From Hortaea werneckii (Eukaryota; Ascomycota; Dothideomycetes; Mycosphaerellales; Teratosphaeriaceae): DNA of 64,000 nucleotides. The stretch spans positions 414,156 to 478,155 of the forward strand of contig JBAOKB010000166.1 in the NCBI GenBank assembly GCA_037044905.1, given 5' to 3'. The position numbers and the translations under genes were made by a program. The notes beneath the pieces are model-generated. The model saw nothing but the letters and a program-made list of their open reading frames with translations, did not search any database and was not told the origin of the DNA. Below are positions 10,717 to 22,180 of the stretch, one piece after another; position 1 is the stretch's first letter, and each line of letters begins with the position of its first letter.

Positions 10717-13413
10717 ATGACTGAGTTCGATGAGGATTTTCATCGGATGATGTATCAAAGCCTTCACCCTATCACGGCCGCCAAGTTCTCCACTCTTCCT
10801 CCGGGGGCAGACGATGTTTATAACTTTGATCGGTACTCGATGTGCGTGGAGGAGAGAGAAGATGTCTCGGAGGGACACGACGCATACGAGCACCGCACGG
10901 CGTCAATCTGCCCTGCCAGCGCCGCGACACCGCCAACCTGCTCGAAGCTCTGTAAAGAATGCTCCACGCAGTACCGCACAGTCCCCATGCAGTACTACCC
11001 ATGGATGCGGTACCGCGCGGTGCACAACGACGACGAAGCCCAGGCGCTAATCAGCAAACACATCCAAGTTATCCACCGCAACCTATCCTCCGTCGCCCAC
11101 AACTTGCAAACCCACGGCAACGCCTTCCTAAAACGCTGGACCAAGAAACCCATCGCCAAACGCATCGCCTGCCTCAAAGAAGCCTTCCCGCAGATCCCCC
11201 TCCGTCGCCACCACCACGCCGAACACCTCCGCGAAGTCCTCATCCACACGACCTTCGACCCCGGCATCGCGAGCGATTACCACGAAGGCTTCCTGAACCA
11301 GTTCCTCGACGTCGATTCTCTGAGTCAGGATCCCTGGCGTCTGCTCGCGCTCGTGCATTTCCGGACCAGGTTTTCGCCTTCGGAATGGATCCGGTGGGAT
11401 TTGCGCCAGTTGAACATCCCGTTTGCCGAAGGCGGGTTAAGGTTGGGTTATAACCCGCACTGTGTCGTCGTGAAGGACGAGGGGTTTGGGGGGTTGGTGC
11501 AGTGGACGGAGGAAGCGGCGCATTGTCGGGAGGTGGTCGGGTTCCCCTTGGCGGAGGTGGCGTTGCAAGCGCAGGCGCAGCTGGCGAGGTTTCTGGCTAG
11601 CATGGTGGATAAGGTATTGGAGGGGAGCGATGCGGGACCCGGGAATGAGAAGTGGATGGCCAAAGTCCTGGAGTTTGAGGCTGTCTCTGCTTCTGAGGGG
11701 TCGCCTTTCCCGCTACCATTTTCCGCGCCGCCGCGCCTCATTCCGGAGAGGTTGATGGAGGTGGTAGGGGCTCGCGTGGCCGACGCCGAGAAGGATCTCT
11801 GGCGTGCGCAGATCGATCCGGATTACCTCAGACAGCTTCTCCTCACCGTCAAAGCGTCGACGTGGTATTCCCAGCAGAGCGAGGCGACGCGCAACGGATA
11901 CCTCATCAAGATGTCCGTGGGCTGCGCGGTCCGGTTGGAGACCTGGCGGCAGATCCACTTCTACGCTACCGTAGCCTCGACCACCCCGCGCCACGAGCCA
12001 GAGTTTGAAAAGGCTTTGCTACTCCTTCATTCCGAGCTCGTCTACCTTTCCCGATGCCAGGTCGCCGGTCTCGAAGGGCTCAACACGACGCTGCCTCCTT
12101 TCGCCCAACTATTCGGCGTCGACAGTCACAGAGACCCGAAGTTGGATCGGTCGTGGGATGCTCAGTATGGGGCTGACCCGTTATTTTGGGTGATTTACCA
12201 CTTGCACGAGCGCCTTCCCACCTACGACGCAGGTTTCTTGCATTCCTTCCTACGGGAGCAAATGGATAAGCGGGCCCCGCGGAAAAGACCGGCACTGCAT
12301 CCGCTCCTGGAGGCGCTCCTGGAGGATATGGCCGCGACGCATGAAGCGATTGAGATGCTGGCCTGGTACCCATTGCCACTGCGCGATGAAACCCGCCTCA
12401 ATGATTTCCGTGACGAGTTCTATCGTCGGGACGACTGGTTGGCTTTCCCTAAACGGATCAACGCCGTCATCCGACCTCTCAACGTGGAAGAGGATACTTT
12501 GATCAAGAGGATCAATGAGTTGATGGCGTTGCCAGCACCAGGCAGGAAAGTCACAAACGAGGAGATCGAGCGGTTCGAAGAAGGTCATGTCCGGCTCGAA
12601 AGGTTTTGGACCGATGCGGTCGAGATCATGAAAGGGTTGTTCGATGAATTCCCTCCACTCCCACGGGAGAAAGAGGCCATCCGGATCTGGCTTGGGTCGT
12701 TGTTCCCGTGCCGTTCGGAAGAGTATCAGGCTCAGGTTGCACGAGAGCGGGAGGAGCTGGAAAAGTCTTTGGACGAAACACCCCGTAAGCTATCCAGCAC
12801 CAGCCAGTTCCGAATGAAAACGTCTGCTAATAATCACTTAGCAGCGTCGACCGGTCAGCAAGACGAATGCCCAGGACCCACCGCCTTGCCACTCAGGTTG
12901 ACCAGACCGGAGGGACATACAGCACCCCCAGAGACCACTCCGGCGCGAGGGGAGAAGATCAAAACCCGCGGTCAGGCACTTCCCGAACCACTCCCACCCG
13001 AGCAGCCGCCCGTCGAAGAGGAACCTCCCCAACCTCCCGAACCCGCACCGCCTCAGATCCCCGTCCACCGGGATACCTACGAGCTCTTCCAGCGCATGTT
13101 CCGGCCGGGAGAGTGCACCAAACGCACGGCGAGCGTGGCGTGGACGGCGATCGAAGCCGCCTTCGGCGACGCCGGGTGCACGAAGGAGCAACGGCAGGGG
13201 TCGGCCGTGGCTTTCGTGCAGCAAGCCTGCTCCTCGTCGCCGAAGGGCACGGGGGCCAAGGCCAGCGCCAGGGCGCGCGCGGTGGTGATTCATCGTCGCC
13301 ATCCGGATCCCACGGTGAATCCCATCGCGTTGAGGGAGATTGGGGCCAAGGTGAAGAAGTATTTTGGGTGGACGGAGGTGAGTTTTGTGGTGAGGAAGGG
13401 TGGGAGGGAGTAG
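10717..13413 (+). CDS. Uncharacterised large fungal protein with C-terminal HicA-like domain
   Basis: The product is 878 residues after removing a likely 60-base intron at 12785-12844 (GTAAGC, GCTAAT, TTAGCAG), which is in frame and stopless, so it is easily missed. I do not recognise the N-terminal two thirds: an alpha-helical region with a CSKLCKECSTQY motif and many Trp and Arg residues. After the intron comes a Pro/Glu-rich linker (EQPPVEEEPPQPPEPAPPQ) and a compact C-terminal domain of about 100 residues, starting at VHRDTYELFQRMF and ending KVKKYFGWTEVSF. That domain has the pattern seen at the end of many fungal proteins (W..IEAAF.DAG, then GSA..F, then HRRHPDPTVNPIALREIG), which resembles the small HicA/dsRBD-like fold. 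This resemblance is my inference from pattern only. No frame breaks were seen. Function unknown. Confidence 0.75.
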   Translation: MTEFDEDFHRMMYQSLHPITAAKFSTLPPGADDVYNFDRYSMCVEEREDVSEGHDAYEHRTASICPASAATPPTCSKLCKECSTQYRTVPMQYYPWMRYRAVHNDDEAQALISKHIQVIHRNLSSVAHNLQTHGNAFLKRWTKKPIAKRIACLKEAFPQIPLRRHHHAEHLREVLIHTTFDPGIASDYHEGFLNQFLDVDSLSQDPWRLLALVHFRTRFSPSEWIRWDLRQLNIPFAEGGLRLGYNPHCVVVKDEGFGGLVQWTEEAAHCREVVGFPLAEVALQAQAQLARFLASMVDKVLEGSDAGPGNEKWMAKVLEFEAVSASEGSPFPLPFSAPPRLIPERLMEVVGARVADAEKDLWRAQIDPDYLRQLLLTVKASTWYSQQSEATRNGYLIKMSVGCAVRLETWRQIHFYATVASTTPRHEPEFEKALLLLHSELVYLSRCQVAGLEGLNTTLPPFAQLFGVDSHRDPKLDRSWDAQYGADPLFWVIYHLHERLPTYDAGFLHSFLREQMDKRAPRKRPALHPLLEALLEDMAATHEAIEMLAWYPLPLRDETRLNDFRDEFYRRDDWLAFPKRINAVIRPLNVEEDTLIKRINELMALPAPGRKVTNEEIERFEEGHVRLERFWTDAVEIMKGLFDEFPPLPREKEAIRIWLGSLFPCRSEEYQAQVAREREELEKSLDETPRKLSSTSQFRMKTSANNHLAASTGQQDECPGPTALPLRLTRPEGHTAPPETTPARGEKIKTRGQALPEPLPPEQPPVEEEPPQPPEPAPPQIPVHRDTYELFQRMFRPGECTKRTASVAWTAIEAAFGDAGCTKEQRQGSAVAFVQQACSSSPKGTGAKASARARAVVIHRRHPDPTVNPIALREIGAKVKKYFGWTEVSFVVRKGGRE

Positions 13414-15085
13414 GGTATGTGGCGTACGGATGTGTTTCTCGATGCGGTTGTATTTCAATTTAATCGCACTTCTTTCCCCGTCTTCTCCGAGGCGCTTCGA
13501 GCTATTGTGCTACTGTAGGACCCCCTGGACATAGGAGTAAGCGTAGTGGCGGCGGGAGCATGATCACCTTCTTTGCCCTTCTTCTCCGAGGCGCTGTCAA
13601 GCTATTGTGCTACTGTAGCGTCCTATAAGCATCGTAGCATGTGTAGTAGCGGCGGGGATATGTCATTTCCTTCCCCTCTTCTACAAGGCTCTCGCGAGCT
13701 ATTGTGCGACTATAGATCACTCTAAGCATAGTACTATACTTAGTAGCAGCGAGACGCGCGACGATAGCTTGTTATTTCTTTCCTTATTCTCAAAGGTCCC
13801 TTTCAGACCTACAGTACTGTGCTACTGTGGGGCCCCATAAGCATAGGAGCATGCATAGTTGCAGCGGCGAGACACGCGACTAGCACTTGTAACGTGCATC
13901 CACGACCATGGCCATAATTATTTCCCATTGAAGTGAATAATTCAAAGCCAGGGACGCCGTAACCAAACGGGTAGTGACGGCACAATCCAAGCAACGGAAA
14001 ACCCCACGACGAAAAAGACTGGTGAATTCATATACTGACTACGCCTCCCACTATGGAGTCGTTGGGACCTTGTTCGGAGGAGACGAAAGAAAAAGCTTGG
14101 TATGCTTAGTATTTTCGCTGCCGCGAAATTTTAACCCCGACTGATTATCACCGGGAGGGACTTCCTAAAGGAGCACGGGCAAGGCACGTATACTGCATGT
14201 AGGCAACGAGGAAGCGCTTGAGTCAAGAGATGTGTATTGCTGTCATAAGCCTGAATCGAACAGATACAAAACGGGCGTAGGAGAGAATCGTCGTAGCGGT
14301 ATAAAGTACTATGTAGTAATGCCATGCTGAGGATTTTGGCTCAGTAATCTTGGAAAAGCTTTCGGTCTTGGTACGGCATGTCGTAGATGCTTCAGGGTCT
14401 TGGGTGGCGCATCGTGTTGTCTAGAACAAGAATATCTCTGCCCCCTATCTACACCCTCGCTCATGTACGCCACTCCCATGGTTGGCTGGAGTACAGCAGT
14501 TGGGTAAGGCGATGAGGTGAGAGGAAGCCGGAAGATCATGTCGAGTAGTGAGGCGAGTGCAGAAGATGCGGCCGGATGGTCTTCGCGGCAGATCGGGAAC
14601 GCGCTAGACACGCGCTAAGCTTTCACGCCAAACCGCTCGGCCTGGGCCGCCCGCCTGCCCTTTCCCAAGCTGGCGGCCGAAAACACCCGCTACAACACTT
14701 CGCGGGCCCCAGCAAGCAAAATTCTTCTCTGGTGAATGCGTCAATGCAGAGGCTCCGGATGGGTCATATTACGTTACAGCTTACAAGTAGTACGCTCCCA
14801 CGGACGGTAGGTTGGCACAGTTTCGTTGTCCTCCACACCCACGCGTTTCTTGCTTCATCAAATCAATCGTCGTCTTCCATCCCCCAAACCCGCCACTGCT
14901 CCAGACTCCACCCGTTCTCCAGACGCACCGCCCTCTTTTTTCTTTTCTTCCTGCACGTGTCACGCGTCAGGCCGGCGAGGGAGAGAGACCGGGGCCTATT
15001 CGGTTTTAGGCCTTAGGGTGTGTCCGTTGAAAAACCGGACTTGCAGCACTGCAAAGAGGCCTCCACCCCGACGAAGACCGTGATC
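13414..15085. other. Intergenic with tandem repeat, upstream of permease
   Basis: Apart from the diverged tandem repeat annotated separately, no gene is supported. A frame with a GTG codon at 15020 runs into the permease, but the ATG at 15086 is the likelier start. Confidence 0.5.
13481..13890. repeat. Four diverged tandem copies, period about 97-114 bases
   Basis: The core GCTATTGTGCTACTGTAG occurs at 13501 and 13601, GCTATTGTGCGACTATAG at 13698, and a variant with TGTGCTACTGTGG near 13815. Each copy is followed by a TAAGCATAG-like string, then a TAGTGGCGGCGGGA or TAGTAGCAGCGAGAC-like string, and is preceded in the first two by CTTCTCCGAGGCGCT. Copies lie between the stop of the gene at 13413 and the permease. 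They are non-coding. Confidence 0.8.
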
Positions 15086-16795
15086 ATGGAACTGCACGAT
15101 CTGGAGAAGTCGAAGACCACGGACGTCTCCGCCAAGCCAATGGACGGCTATGCTTCGCCCTCGCACTCCTCCCACGATGCTGAGAGGGCCTTGCCCGAGG
15201 TCGGCACCACCGTCCAGCTCAAGCGGCGGCTGCAGAGTCGCCACCTGCAGATGATTGCCATTGGCGGCACCATCGGAACCGGTCTGTTCATTGGATCCGG
15301 AGGGGCGCTTGCTACTGCTGGGCCGGCGGGTGCCTTGATTGCTTATGCTTTCGTCGGAACCTTGGTGTACAGCGTCATGGTGGCGCTGGGCGAGATGGCA
15401 ACCTACATCCCCGTCTCGGGAGCTTTCACCGCATATGCCTCGAGGTTCTTCGACCCGTCGTTGGGTTTTGCGATGGGTTGGATCTATTGGTTTTCATGGG
15501 CCATCACTTACGCGCTCGAGCTGACGGCCTCGGGTCTCATTATCCATTACTGGAGGCCTGACCTCGACGTCGGTATTTTCATCGGCGTCTTCTGGGCCGT
15601 CATCACTGCCGTCAACTTCGCTCCGGTCAACTGGTACGGTGAAATCGAGTTCTACTTTGCTCTGATCAAGGTCATTACCGTGATTGGTTTCTTGATCTTC
15701 GGTATCTGCATCGACGCCGGAGCCGGACAGAATGGTTACCTTGGCTTTCACACGTGGGGAAACCCGGGTGCGTTCGCCCCTTACATCGCCGAAAACACCG
15801 ATCTGGCCAAGTTCGTCGGTTTCTGGGCCGTCTTGATCCAAGCTGGGTTCTCCTACCAGGGTACTGAGCTTGTGGGTATTGCAGCTGGTGAAACGGCCAA
15901 CCCTCGCAAGACGGTGCCGTCGGCAATCCGCAAGACCTTCTACCGGATTCTGTTCTTCTTCGTCGGGAGTATCTTCTTCATCGGACTGCTTGTGCCATAC
16001 GACAACGAGCAATTGCTTAGTGACAAGACAAACGCTACGGCGTCGCCGTTCGTCATTTCTGCTCAATTGGCTGGCGTTAAGGTCTTTCCCGGTCTCATCA
16101 ACGCGATCCTGCTCTGCGTGGTGTTGTCCGCGGCCAATTCAAATGTCTACTCCGGATCTCGTATCCTCGTAGGCCTAGCGCAGGAGGGATCTGCACCTAA
16201 GTTCCTGACCAGAACGACTGCCGGCGGCGTGCCGTATGTAGGCGTTGCCATTACCGCTGCAGTGGGCCTGCTGGGTTTCATGAACGAGTCCAACAACGGT
16301 GGAGAGGTGTTTGACTGGTTTGTAAACATCTCGGGTGTCGCCGGCTTCATCTCATGGGTAAGCAAATCAAAACATCAACTACAATTTTTTCCCGCACAGC
16401 GAAGCTGACATGATCCTTAGACGAGCATCGGCATCTCCCACCTAGCGTTCATGCGTGCCCTCAACGCTCGCGGTGTCAGCCGTGACACGCTCCCCTACAA
16501 AGCCTTCTGGCAGCCGTACTTCACCTGGTACGGCGTCGGCTTCAACATCCTGATCATCTTCACGCAAGGGTTCGAAGCCTTCGTGCCCTGGGACACGCGC
16601 ACCTTCTTCGTCAACTACATCTCGCTCATCCTGTTCGTGGTGCTCTACCTCGGCCACAAGATCGTGTTCCGCACCAAGTTCGTCAAGCCGATCGAGGCGG
16701 ACCTCGACTCCGGCCGCAAGGAAATCGACGACATGTATTTCGAGGAGAAGGAGCCGACGACGTGGTGGGGCAAGCTCGGGGCGTGGCTCGGCTAG
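15086..16795 (+). CDS. Amino-acid permease, YAT/Gap1-like
   Basis: Plasma-membrane proton-coupled amino-acid importer of the fungal YAT family in the APC superfamily. The spliced product is 548 residues, normal for the family. The signature begins LKRRLQSRHLQMIAIGGTIGTGLFIGSGGAL, followed by about twelve hydrophobic segments. SYQGTELVGIAAGETANPRKTVP is the conserved segment after TM6, and RILVGLAQEGSAPKFL lies before the last helices. One intron at 16358-16420 (GTAAGC to CTTAG) joins FISW to TSIGISHLAFMRAL. The C-terminus DMYFEEKEPTTWWGKLGAWLG is the cytoplasmic tail that in yeast permeases carries sorting signals. The frame is intact throughout. The substrate cannot be read from sequence; the family ranges from general to proline- or lysine-specific. 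Confidence 0.93.
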
Positions 16796-17484
16796 ATCTC
16801 ATGCCGGAAGCGCCATGTTGTTGTTGTTTTTTTCTTTCTGGAAATGTACACTATACTATGATTGACGAAGCGTTCAGCAGCTGCATTACAATTCAAGATC
16901 TCATCATCAAAAAGGACACGCTTCTCTTTCTGTCGTGCTGTGTGGTGATGAGCAGTCGTTGATTTCAGAACCCCAGCCGCGAAGGAACCGCCAAGGAAGC
17001 GCTTAAGCGGTTCACTCCGCGGGATCTCCAGAGGTATGCATGTCGTGAAGCTTCCCCAGAAACCTTTAATCTTCCCTGGCCTTACAGTCGGGAGGAATGC
17101 TACACTTACCCGCGGGACTGCCTGTAGTCTAGCATGCGGTGATCGCGGTGCCACCTCCGCCGTTCTGGTGTATCGGTTGGTATGATGATCAGGCTTCTGC
17201 TCTGCGAGGCACGATGGGCGCCTCCGGAGGACAGAAACTTGCGACCACGCAAAGACAAAAAGCCTTGACGGCGATCAATCCATCCTTGGTCTCCCTTGGC
17301 GGGTGATGGGCAGGTTTGCAACCGATTGCTTGCTTGGTTGCTCAAGCCGTTTCTGACGAAGATGCGTTGCACAGCCATCCCGTCGAGATGTATAAAGGAG
17401 GAGGCTTTTCTACGGCCTTGACCTTCGGGTCATCCTCCCGTCCATCCATCACTCCTATCCTGAGTCTCTTGTCTATTAACAACA
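16796..17484. other. Intergenic upstream of GPI-type wall protein gene
   Basis: Holds the permease 3' end and the promoter of the gene starting at 17485. No other gene is supported. Confidence 0.5.
17391..17396 (+). promoter_or_regulatory. TATA box of the wall-protein gene
   Basis: TATAAA lies 94 bases before the ATG at 17485 and fits a TATA-driven, highly expressed or inducible cell-surface gene. Pyrimidine-rich sequence lies between it and the start, as at many fungal transcription start sites. Confidence 0.6.
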
Positions 17485-18292
17485 ATGCACAACGCTCAAT
17501 ACCTCGCGCTTGCCTCCCTGGCGGCAACATTTGCTGCTGCACAGTACTCGGCAGAGTAGCTCTCCTGTGCCTGTCCTTTCAATCACTGGAACCTACGACC
17601 CGGCCTACACCGTCACCAACGAATACGACCGTACCATCACCAGTGCCTGTCCGACCTCGAGTGCCATGAATTACACACTAAGCGGAGTCATTTTCTCATC
17701 CTCAGACATTCGAACCCTCGATGGCAATCGCTGTGCGTACGAAGGGACCCAGACGGTCAGCGTGGTCTTCCAGTCCACTCCCGGCCCGGACGCTACAACC
17801 AGGTTTGGCCCAAATCCAGGTCCGGAACCGACGACGACCATCACCCCACTAGCAATCCCAACCTCGCTGCCACCGGCGTACGGCGATATCCCGCCAGCAT
17901 CAGCCCGCGTCACGACCGTCACGCCCCTCGGCGGACCGCCTAATACCTACACCCTCGTCGACTGCCAGGCCCTGTCCTCCGCGCCAGGCCGCAACGTCTC
18001 CGCGTACAGGTACACGGCTCCCGGCGGCCAGGTCGCCTATGGGCCGCAGATCTTCAACGATGGGTCAGGGAGCTGTGCGGTTGTGCCCACGCCGACGTAT
18101 AGCTATACCGGGACCGGACCGATACAGTCGACTGTTGCGGTGCTGACGGTCGGCGCGAATAGTACTGTGGCGGGGAGTCCTACGTCTTCGACGCCGGAGG
18201 CTTATGTCGGTGCTGCTTCGAGCTCGAAGATGATGGGAGGGATGTTGGGCTTGGGTGGTGCTGTTGTTTTGGCTGTCGCTGTGATGCTCTAG
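17485..18292 (+). CDS. Secreted Ser/Thr-rich GPI-type cell-wall protein
   Basis: The ATG at 17485 opens a clear signal peptide (MHNAQYLALASLAATFAAAQ). The body is a Ser/Thr/Pro/Gly-rich domain with a few cysteines (ITSACPTSSAMNYTLSG, GNRCAYEGTQ, LVDCQALSS, GSCAVVPTP) and N-glycosylation sites. The end, SSSKMMGGMLGLGGAVVLAV, is a classic GPI-attachment signal: small residues, then a hydrophobic tail with nothing after it. The signal peptide and the body are in different frames; the change falls near 17550 and no intron fits, so one base is probably wrong. Family unknown; similar proteins in ascomycetes are surface or wall proteins of unknown function. The TATA box at 17391 belongs to this gene. 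Confidence 0.72.
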
Positions 18293-19345
18293 GATGTGGA
18301 TTGATGGCACTGCTTTGTCCGCCTGGCTTCTGCACCGGGGTACTGTGATAAGCTAGTGTGTGCACACGATGCAATGCTGGCGGTCTGGCTAATAAGACGA
18401 GCGAAGACACAGTGACAAGGCGCTGCTTCGAGAGTTGATCGAGAGTTTGTTAAGGTTTAGGCGGCAAGATCTGGATTGACCCAGAGCGAGGCTTAAGTCT
18501 AACTAGGTAGTTTTCCATCGTACCTTTTCTTTGCATTGGTTCCTCGTCTCATTTCATGCTGCGAAGACGCTCCTACGATCCTTGGCCATGTTGGTGGATT
18601 ATGGTGGCCAAGATTTCTTTCCTTCTGCTTCACGTCGGCTATCTGGGTTCGGTTCTGAAATATGACATCAAAGACATTGATTGCTTTCAGGAAATAGGCT
18701 GAATCGATATATCGCTGAGGAAGCCAAGTCGTTCGCAAAGACAAGTGCATGACTCGTGTCAATACTCGCAGGCCGCGACATCATGACTGCGTAAGCCAAT
18801 ACAGCCACCTGGATCCAGATTCTCCCGCATTATCAACCAGGTTTCGCAACAAACTCGCCACGCCACCCAGGATGAAGTGGAAAGAAGAGAAGACCTGACG
18901 TGGGCGGTACCGGAAACGCCACAATGCGGAGTAACCTACCGCCCACGCGTCGGTCCTTCACATGCACGTTAGACTTCGCGAGCCGGATGCCGAGGTCTCT
19001 TTTTCTCCAACCACGATTCGCCACCCCCAAAAGCCAAGATCCGTGGCCCAGGCCTGGGGAATTTGGGGAAACTCTGGAGTTATCCAAGGTTCAGAGCGAA
19101 AGGCGTTGAGAGGGCCGCGCTACCTGATCGAGGGTGTGGTGGTTCTAGGTAGGCGATGAGGCGTGGCAATGGTAGAAGTACATAGTTAGTGTTGGAGAGC
19201 CGCAGTCTTCTCTTTCTTTTCCTTTCCTTTCCTCACACGTCAAGCCTTTTCGTTCGCTACCTCATACCATCTACGCCTCCGACTCCACACCTCGACTCCT
19301 ACACCTACAGTACCAGTCGTTGCAACAGTCGTTACGATCATCAAC
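18293..19345. other. Intergenic, 1 kb, no gene seen
   Basis: No coding frame was supported on either strand. The last 150 bases before 19346 are pyrimidine-rich, as expected for a promoter and 5' leader. Confidence 0.5.
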
Positions 19346-19752
19346 ATGTACACCAAGGCGATCGCACTGGCCATCCTAGCCGTTGCAGGCGTGCAGGCAC
19401 AAGCAACTACGACTACGAGTAAGCACCCGTCCCCCTTCCCAAACGCATCCTGCAAACGCCATACAACACTTGAAAATACTGACACACGCTTGCCAACAGG
19501 GACAGCGACCCGACCCCCACCATGGCCAGCACCTCCTACATGCCGGCGCCCACCGGCGCCGCTTCCTCGGGCTATATGCCCATGCCCAGCAACGGCACTG
19601 GACCCTACGCCACGGGCTCGATGGCCGGCAGCGGAGTGGGTGGCGGCAGCGCCACGGCGACCAACACGCCCATCTACACGGGTGCCGCCAGTGCACAGAA
19701 GGCTGCGGGAGGCGTTGCCGGACTCGGTCTGGCTCTTATCGGCTTGTTGTAA
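19346..19752 (+). CDS. Small secreted GPI-type protein
   Basis: MYTKAIALAILAVAGVQAQA is a signal peptide ending at a typical AQA site. An intron from about 19420 (GTAAGC) to 19499 (CCAACAG) leads to a short Ser/Thr/Pro/Gly/Met-rich body (MASTSYMPAPTGAASSGYM) and a GPI-type hydrophobic end (SAQKAAGGVAGLGLALIGLL). The exon junction is off by one base relative to the frame of the second exon, so either a base is wrong near 19500 or the splice site differs from the one I chose. The mature protein would be only about 60 residues. Small wall proteins of this kind are abundant in ascomycetes; function is not known. Confidence 0.68.
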
Positions 19753-20101
19753 GCCTGTCGAATCCTCTCGATTGGGAACGGTCAACCTCCTAGTCCCGTC
19801 GTGAGGTTGAAGGCGCAAGCGGTCTTCTTGTCGGGAGCAAATGTTGAAGATTGGAGAGCGGGCAGGCTTCCCTGTAGAAGGAGGGAAATTGTCTTTACGC
19901 GATGCATGAGTGATGTACATACCTAATAATGAGAACGGCAAGTCAGTTAACCAAACCACATGTGATGGTGTTCTGGAAAGAGCCATTCTGGCTCACACTC
20001 CCTCGCTCGTATGGATATCACTCCCAAGTAATATTTTGCGAAACTCGTTGATGGATCGCTGGAGTGAGAAGAATTACTGTACAAGGTACACCTACATGAA
20101 T
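19753..20101. other. Convergent 3' region between wall protein and PUF6
   Basis: About 350 bases between two stop codons on opposite strands. Nothing coding was seen. Confidence 0.5.
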
Positions 20102-22180
20102 CTACAACTTCTCGAGCAAAATCCTCGCGCCAGCATTTCCTTTGGCGCCATCCACCTTTCTCTTCTTCCCCTTCTGCTCTCCATCGACAGCTTCTTGCTG
20201 TGTTTCGCGCCGTCACCATTGGCCGCCTTCTCGATCTGCTTCTTGCCCTTCTTCAGAGCGGCTTTGACTTCCTTGGCCACAGCCTCTGGCACGTCTTCGC
20301 TCTCAAGCAGCGCTACGACGGTGAACGAAGATGGACTTGTAGCCCATCCTACGAGATGGTCCTTGATGACAGGGTACAGTGTCTCGGCGAACCGAGCCTC
20401 GGCTCTACCAGTTTCGTTGTCTTCGAGGCCGGATCGAAGTTGCCGCCCAGCACGAGCGTCTTCAACATCCTTCCCGCAGCAGGGTTATGCACGATGTGTT
20501 CAGCCTCTGAGGGGTCACCAGCGGCCAGCTGGGCAACAGCTGATTTCGCTTCCTGGCGTTGGGACGTCGTCTGTTCAGTCGAGGCCTCCAACAAGGTCTC
20601 GGTGATGCACTGGCAGCCGAAGGAACTCTGGACAAGATTCTCGGCGCGCTTGGTGGTGAGTTCAAGAAGAGTCGGGGCCAGGTACTCCAGTAGACCCTTC
20701 TTCCTAAGCTCTGGTGCTTTCTTTGACGTGTTCTCTCTAATGGCGTGGATCTCGTCGATAAGGGCTTTGTCCTGGTCGTTTACCAGCCACTTTGCCGCAC
20801 CCACAAGAGGGAACAAGGCGGGAATGCGCGCGGTGAGGTGGGAGACAACACCTTCTAACCTGTCCAGTCTCTGCGTCTCGTCTTCGATTCCTTGTCCCAG
20901 CAGCTCGTGGAAGATGGCCTTGCCAGACATCTTGACATCGTCCGGCACGTCAAGACCAGTGACCAGAACCATCTTGGCGTATGGATCAAAAGCCATCATT
21001 TCTACCGTATCCTTGAAACATCTCATGATCACCTTCCTGTCTTTGGCACTGCCCCATGCCAGAGCAAGACAGACGAGACGGCTTCCAGACTTCGTGAAAG
21101 CTAGGTTGCGGAACAGATCGCCGCCGCCGCTGGCATCTGTGCTCTCTTTCGCCTCGCTCTTCGTCTCGATGTCGCTCTTCAGGAGCTCCAAAAACTCGTT
21201 GTGCTCTGCCGTGCCGGACGGTATGGCGAGGAAATACTGCAGCATGGCATCATGGAGCATAGTGAACCCAGTCATCTTCTTCTGCAGAAGGCTGTTGATC
21301 ATCTGCCAGCAGTGCTGCATAATCGGCTTCCTCTTTCGGGACTCTGCTCTAGAATTTTGGGTAGGTCTGCCGTGTCAACTGCTTTGGCGGCATTGAGATC
21401 CTTGTTGGCAATCGCAAACTCTGTGCCATACCACTCACGCAGCATGACCGCTCTCTGCTGTGTCGTAGCAATCTGACGGTATACATCGTCCACGATCCAG
21501 CCTGCTTCCGGATGGTAGATCAGTCTCTTGATGTGGCCGTAGAACTCTGGTACGATGATGTTTCTGATCTGCTGATCGCCCTCGACGACCATCTTCGCGA
21601 CCAAGAATTTGCCATATCGACTCTCCATCAACGTTCTGATGTCGCCGCGCAGCTCTTCCACAATCATGCGCCGTTGTTCCTGATTTGCGTACTTGAGCGC
21701 GCATTGAATCACTCTGACACTGTCATGCTTGAACACAAAATCGCGGCAGCGGCCATTGATGATGGTGAATAGCTCCTCAACGAGTTCCTTGCGCTCTTCC
21801 TTTGGGACGTGTGATTTCCGGCGCAATCTTTCCCAGATCTTCTTGGATCGCTGGATAATGTCGGCATTGGGCTTTGCGGCCTTGCGCTCCTTCGCAAGAG
21901 CTCGCTGCTTCGCGTGCGCTTCGGCGGAGGTGGTATCGAGTTTGAACTTTTTGGGGTCGCCGTTGCTTCCAGGCGGCGCAGGACGCTTCGGAGGTTTGCT
22001 GTCGTCCTTTCCATTTCCGTTTGCCGCTTCATCATCGTCGCCAGAAAAGCCGCCAAAGTCGTCCCCGTCGTCTTCGGCTGCCTCATCCAGCCTGCTTCTT
22101 TTCTGCTCCACAGTGCGAGGCTTTTTGACATCGTTCGCGGCCGCCGAGGGCGCGCCCTTTCTCTTAGGTACTCCTCCCAT
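20102..22180 (-). CDS. PUF6: Pumilio-repeat RNA-binding protein Puf6 (PUM3-like)
   Basis: Nucleolar Puf6 binds RNA and acts in 60S ribosome assembly and, in yeast, in ASH1 mRNA repression. The N-terminus is a Lys-rich and acidic tail (VKKPRTVEQKRSRLDEAAED, then GFSGDDDEAANG). The core starts KPNADIIQRSKKIWERLRRK and continues with helical Puf repeats (HDSVRVIQCALKYANQEQRR, SRYGKFLVAKMV, FTKSGSRLVCLALAWGSAKD). It ends KKRKVDGAKGNAGARILLEK, the usual C-terminus of the family. Single-base frame breaks occur near 21335, 20395 and 20190, all inside conserved sequence and all equivalent to a missing base. No introns are evident. The stop at 20102 is the one in frame with the conserved C-terminus, not the later one in the shifted frame. 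Confidence 0.88.
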
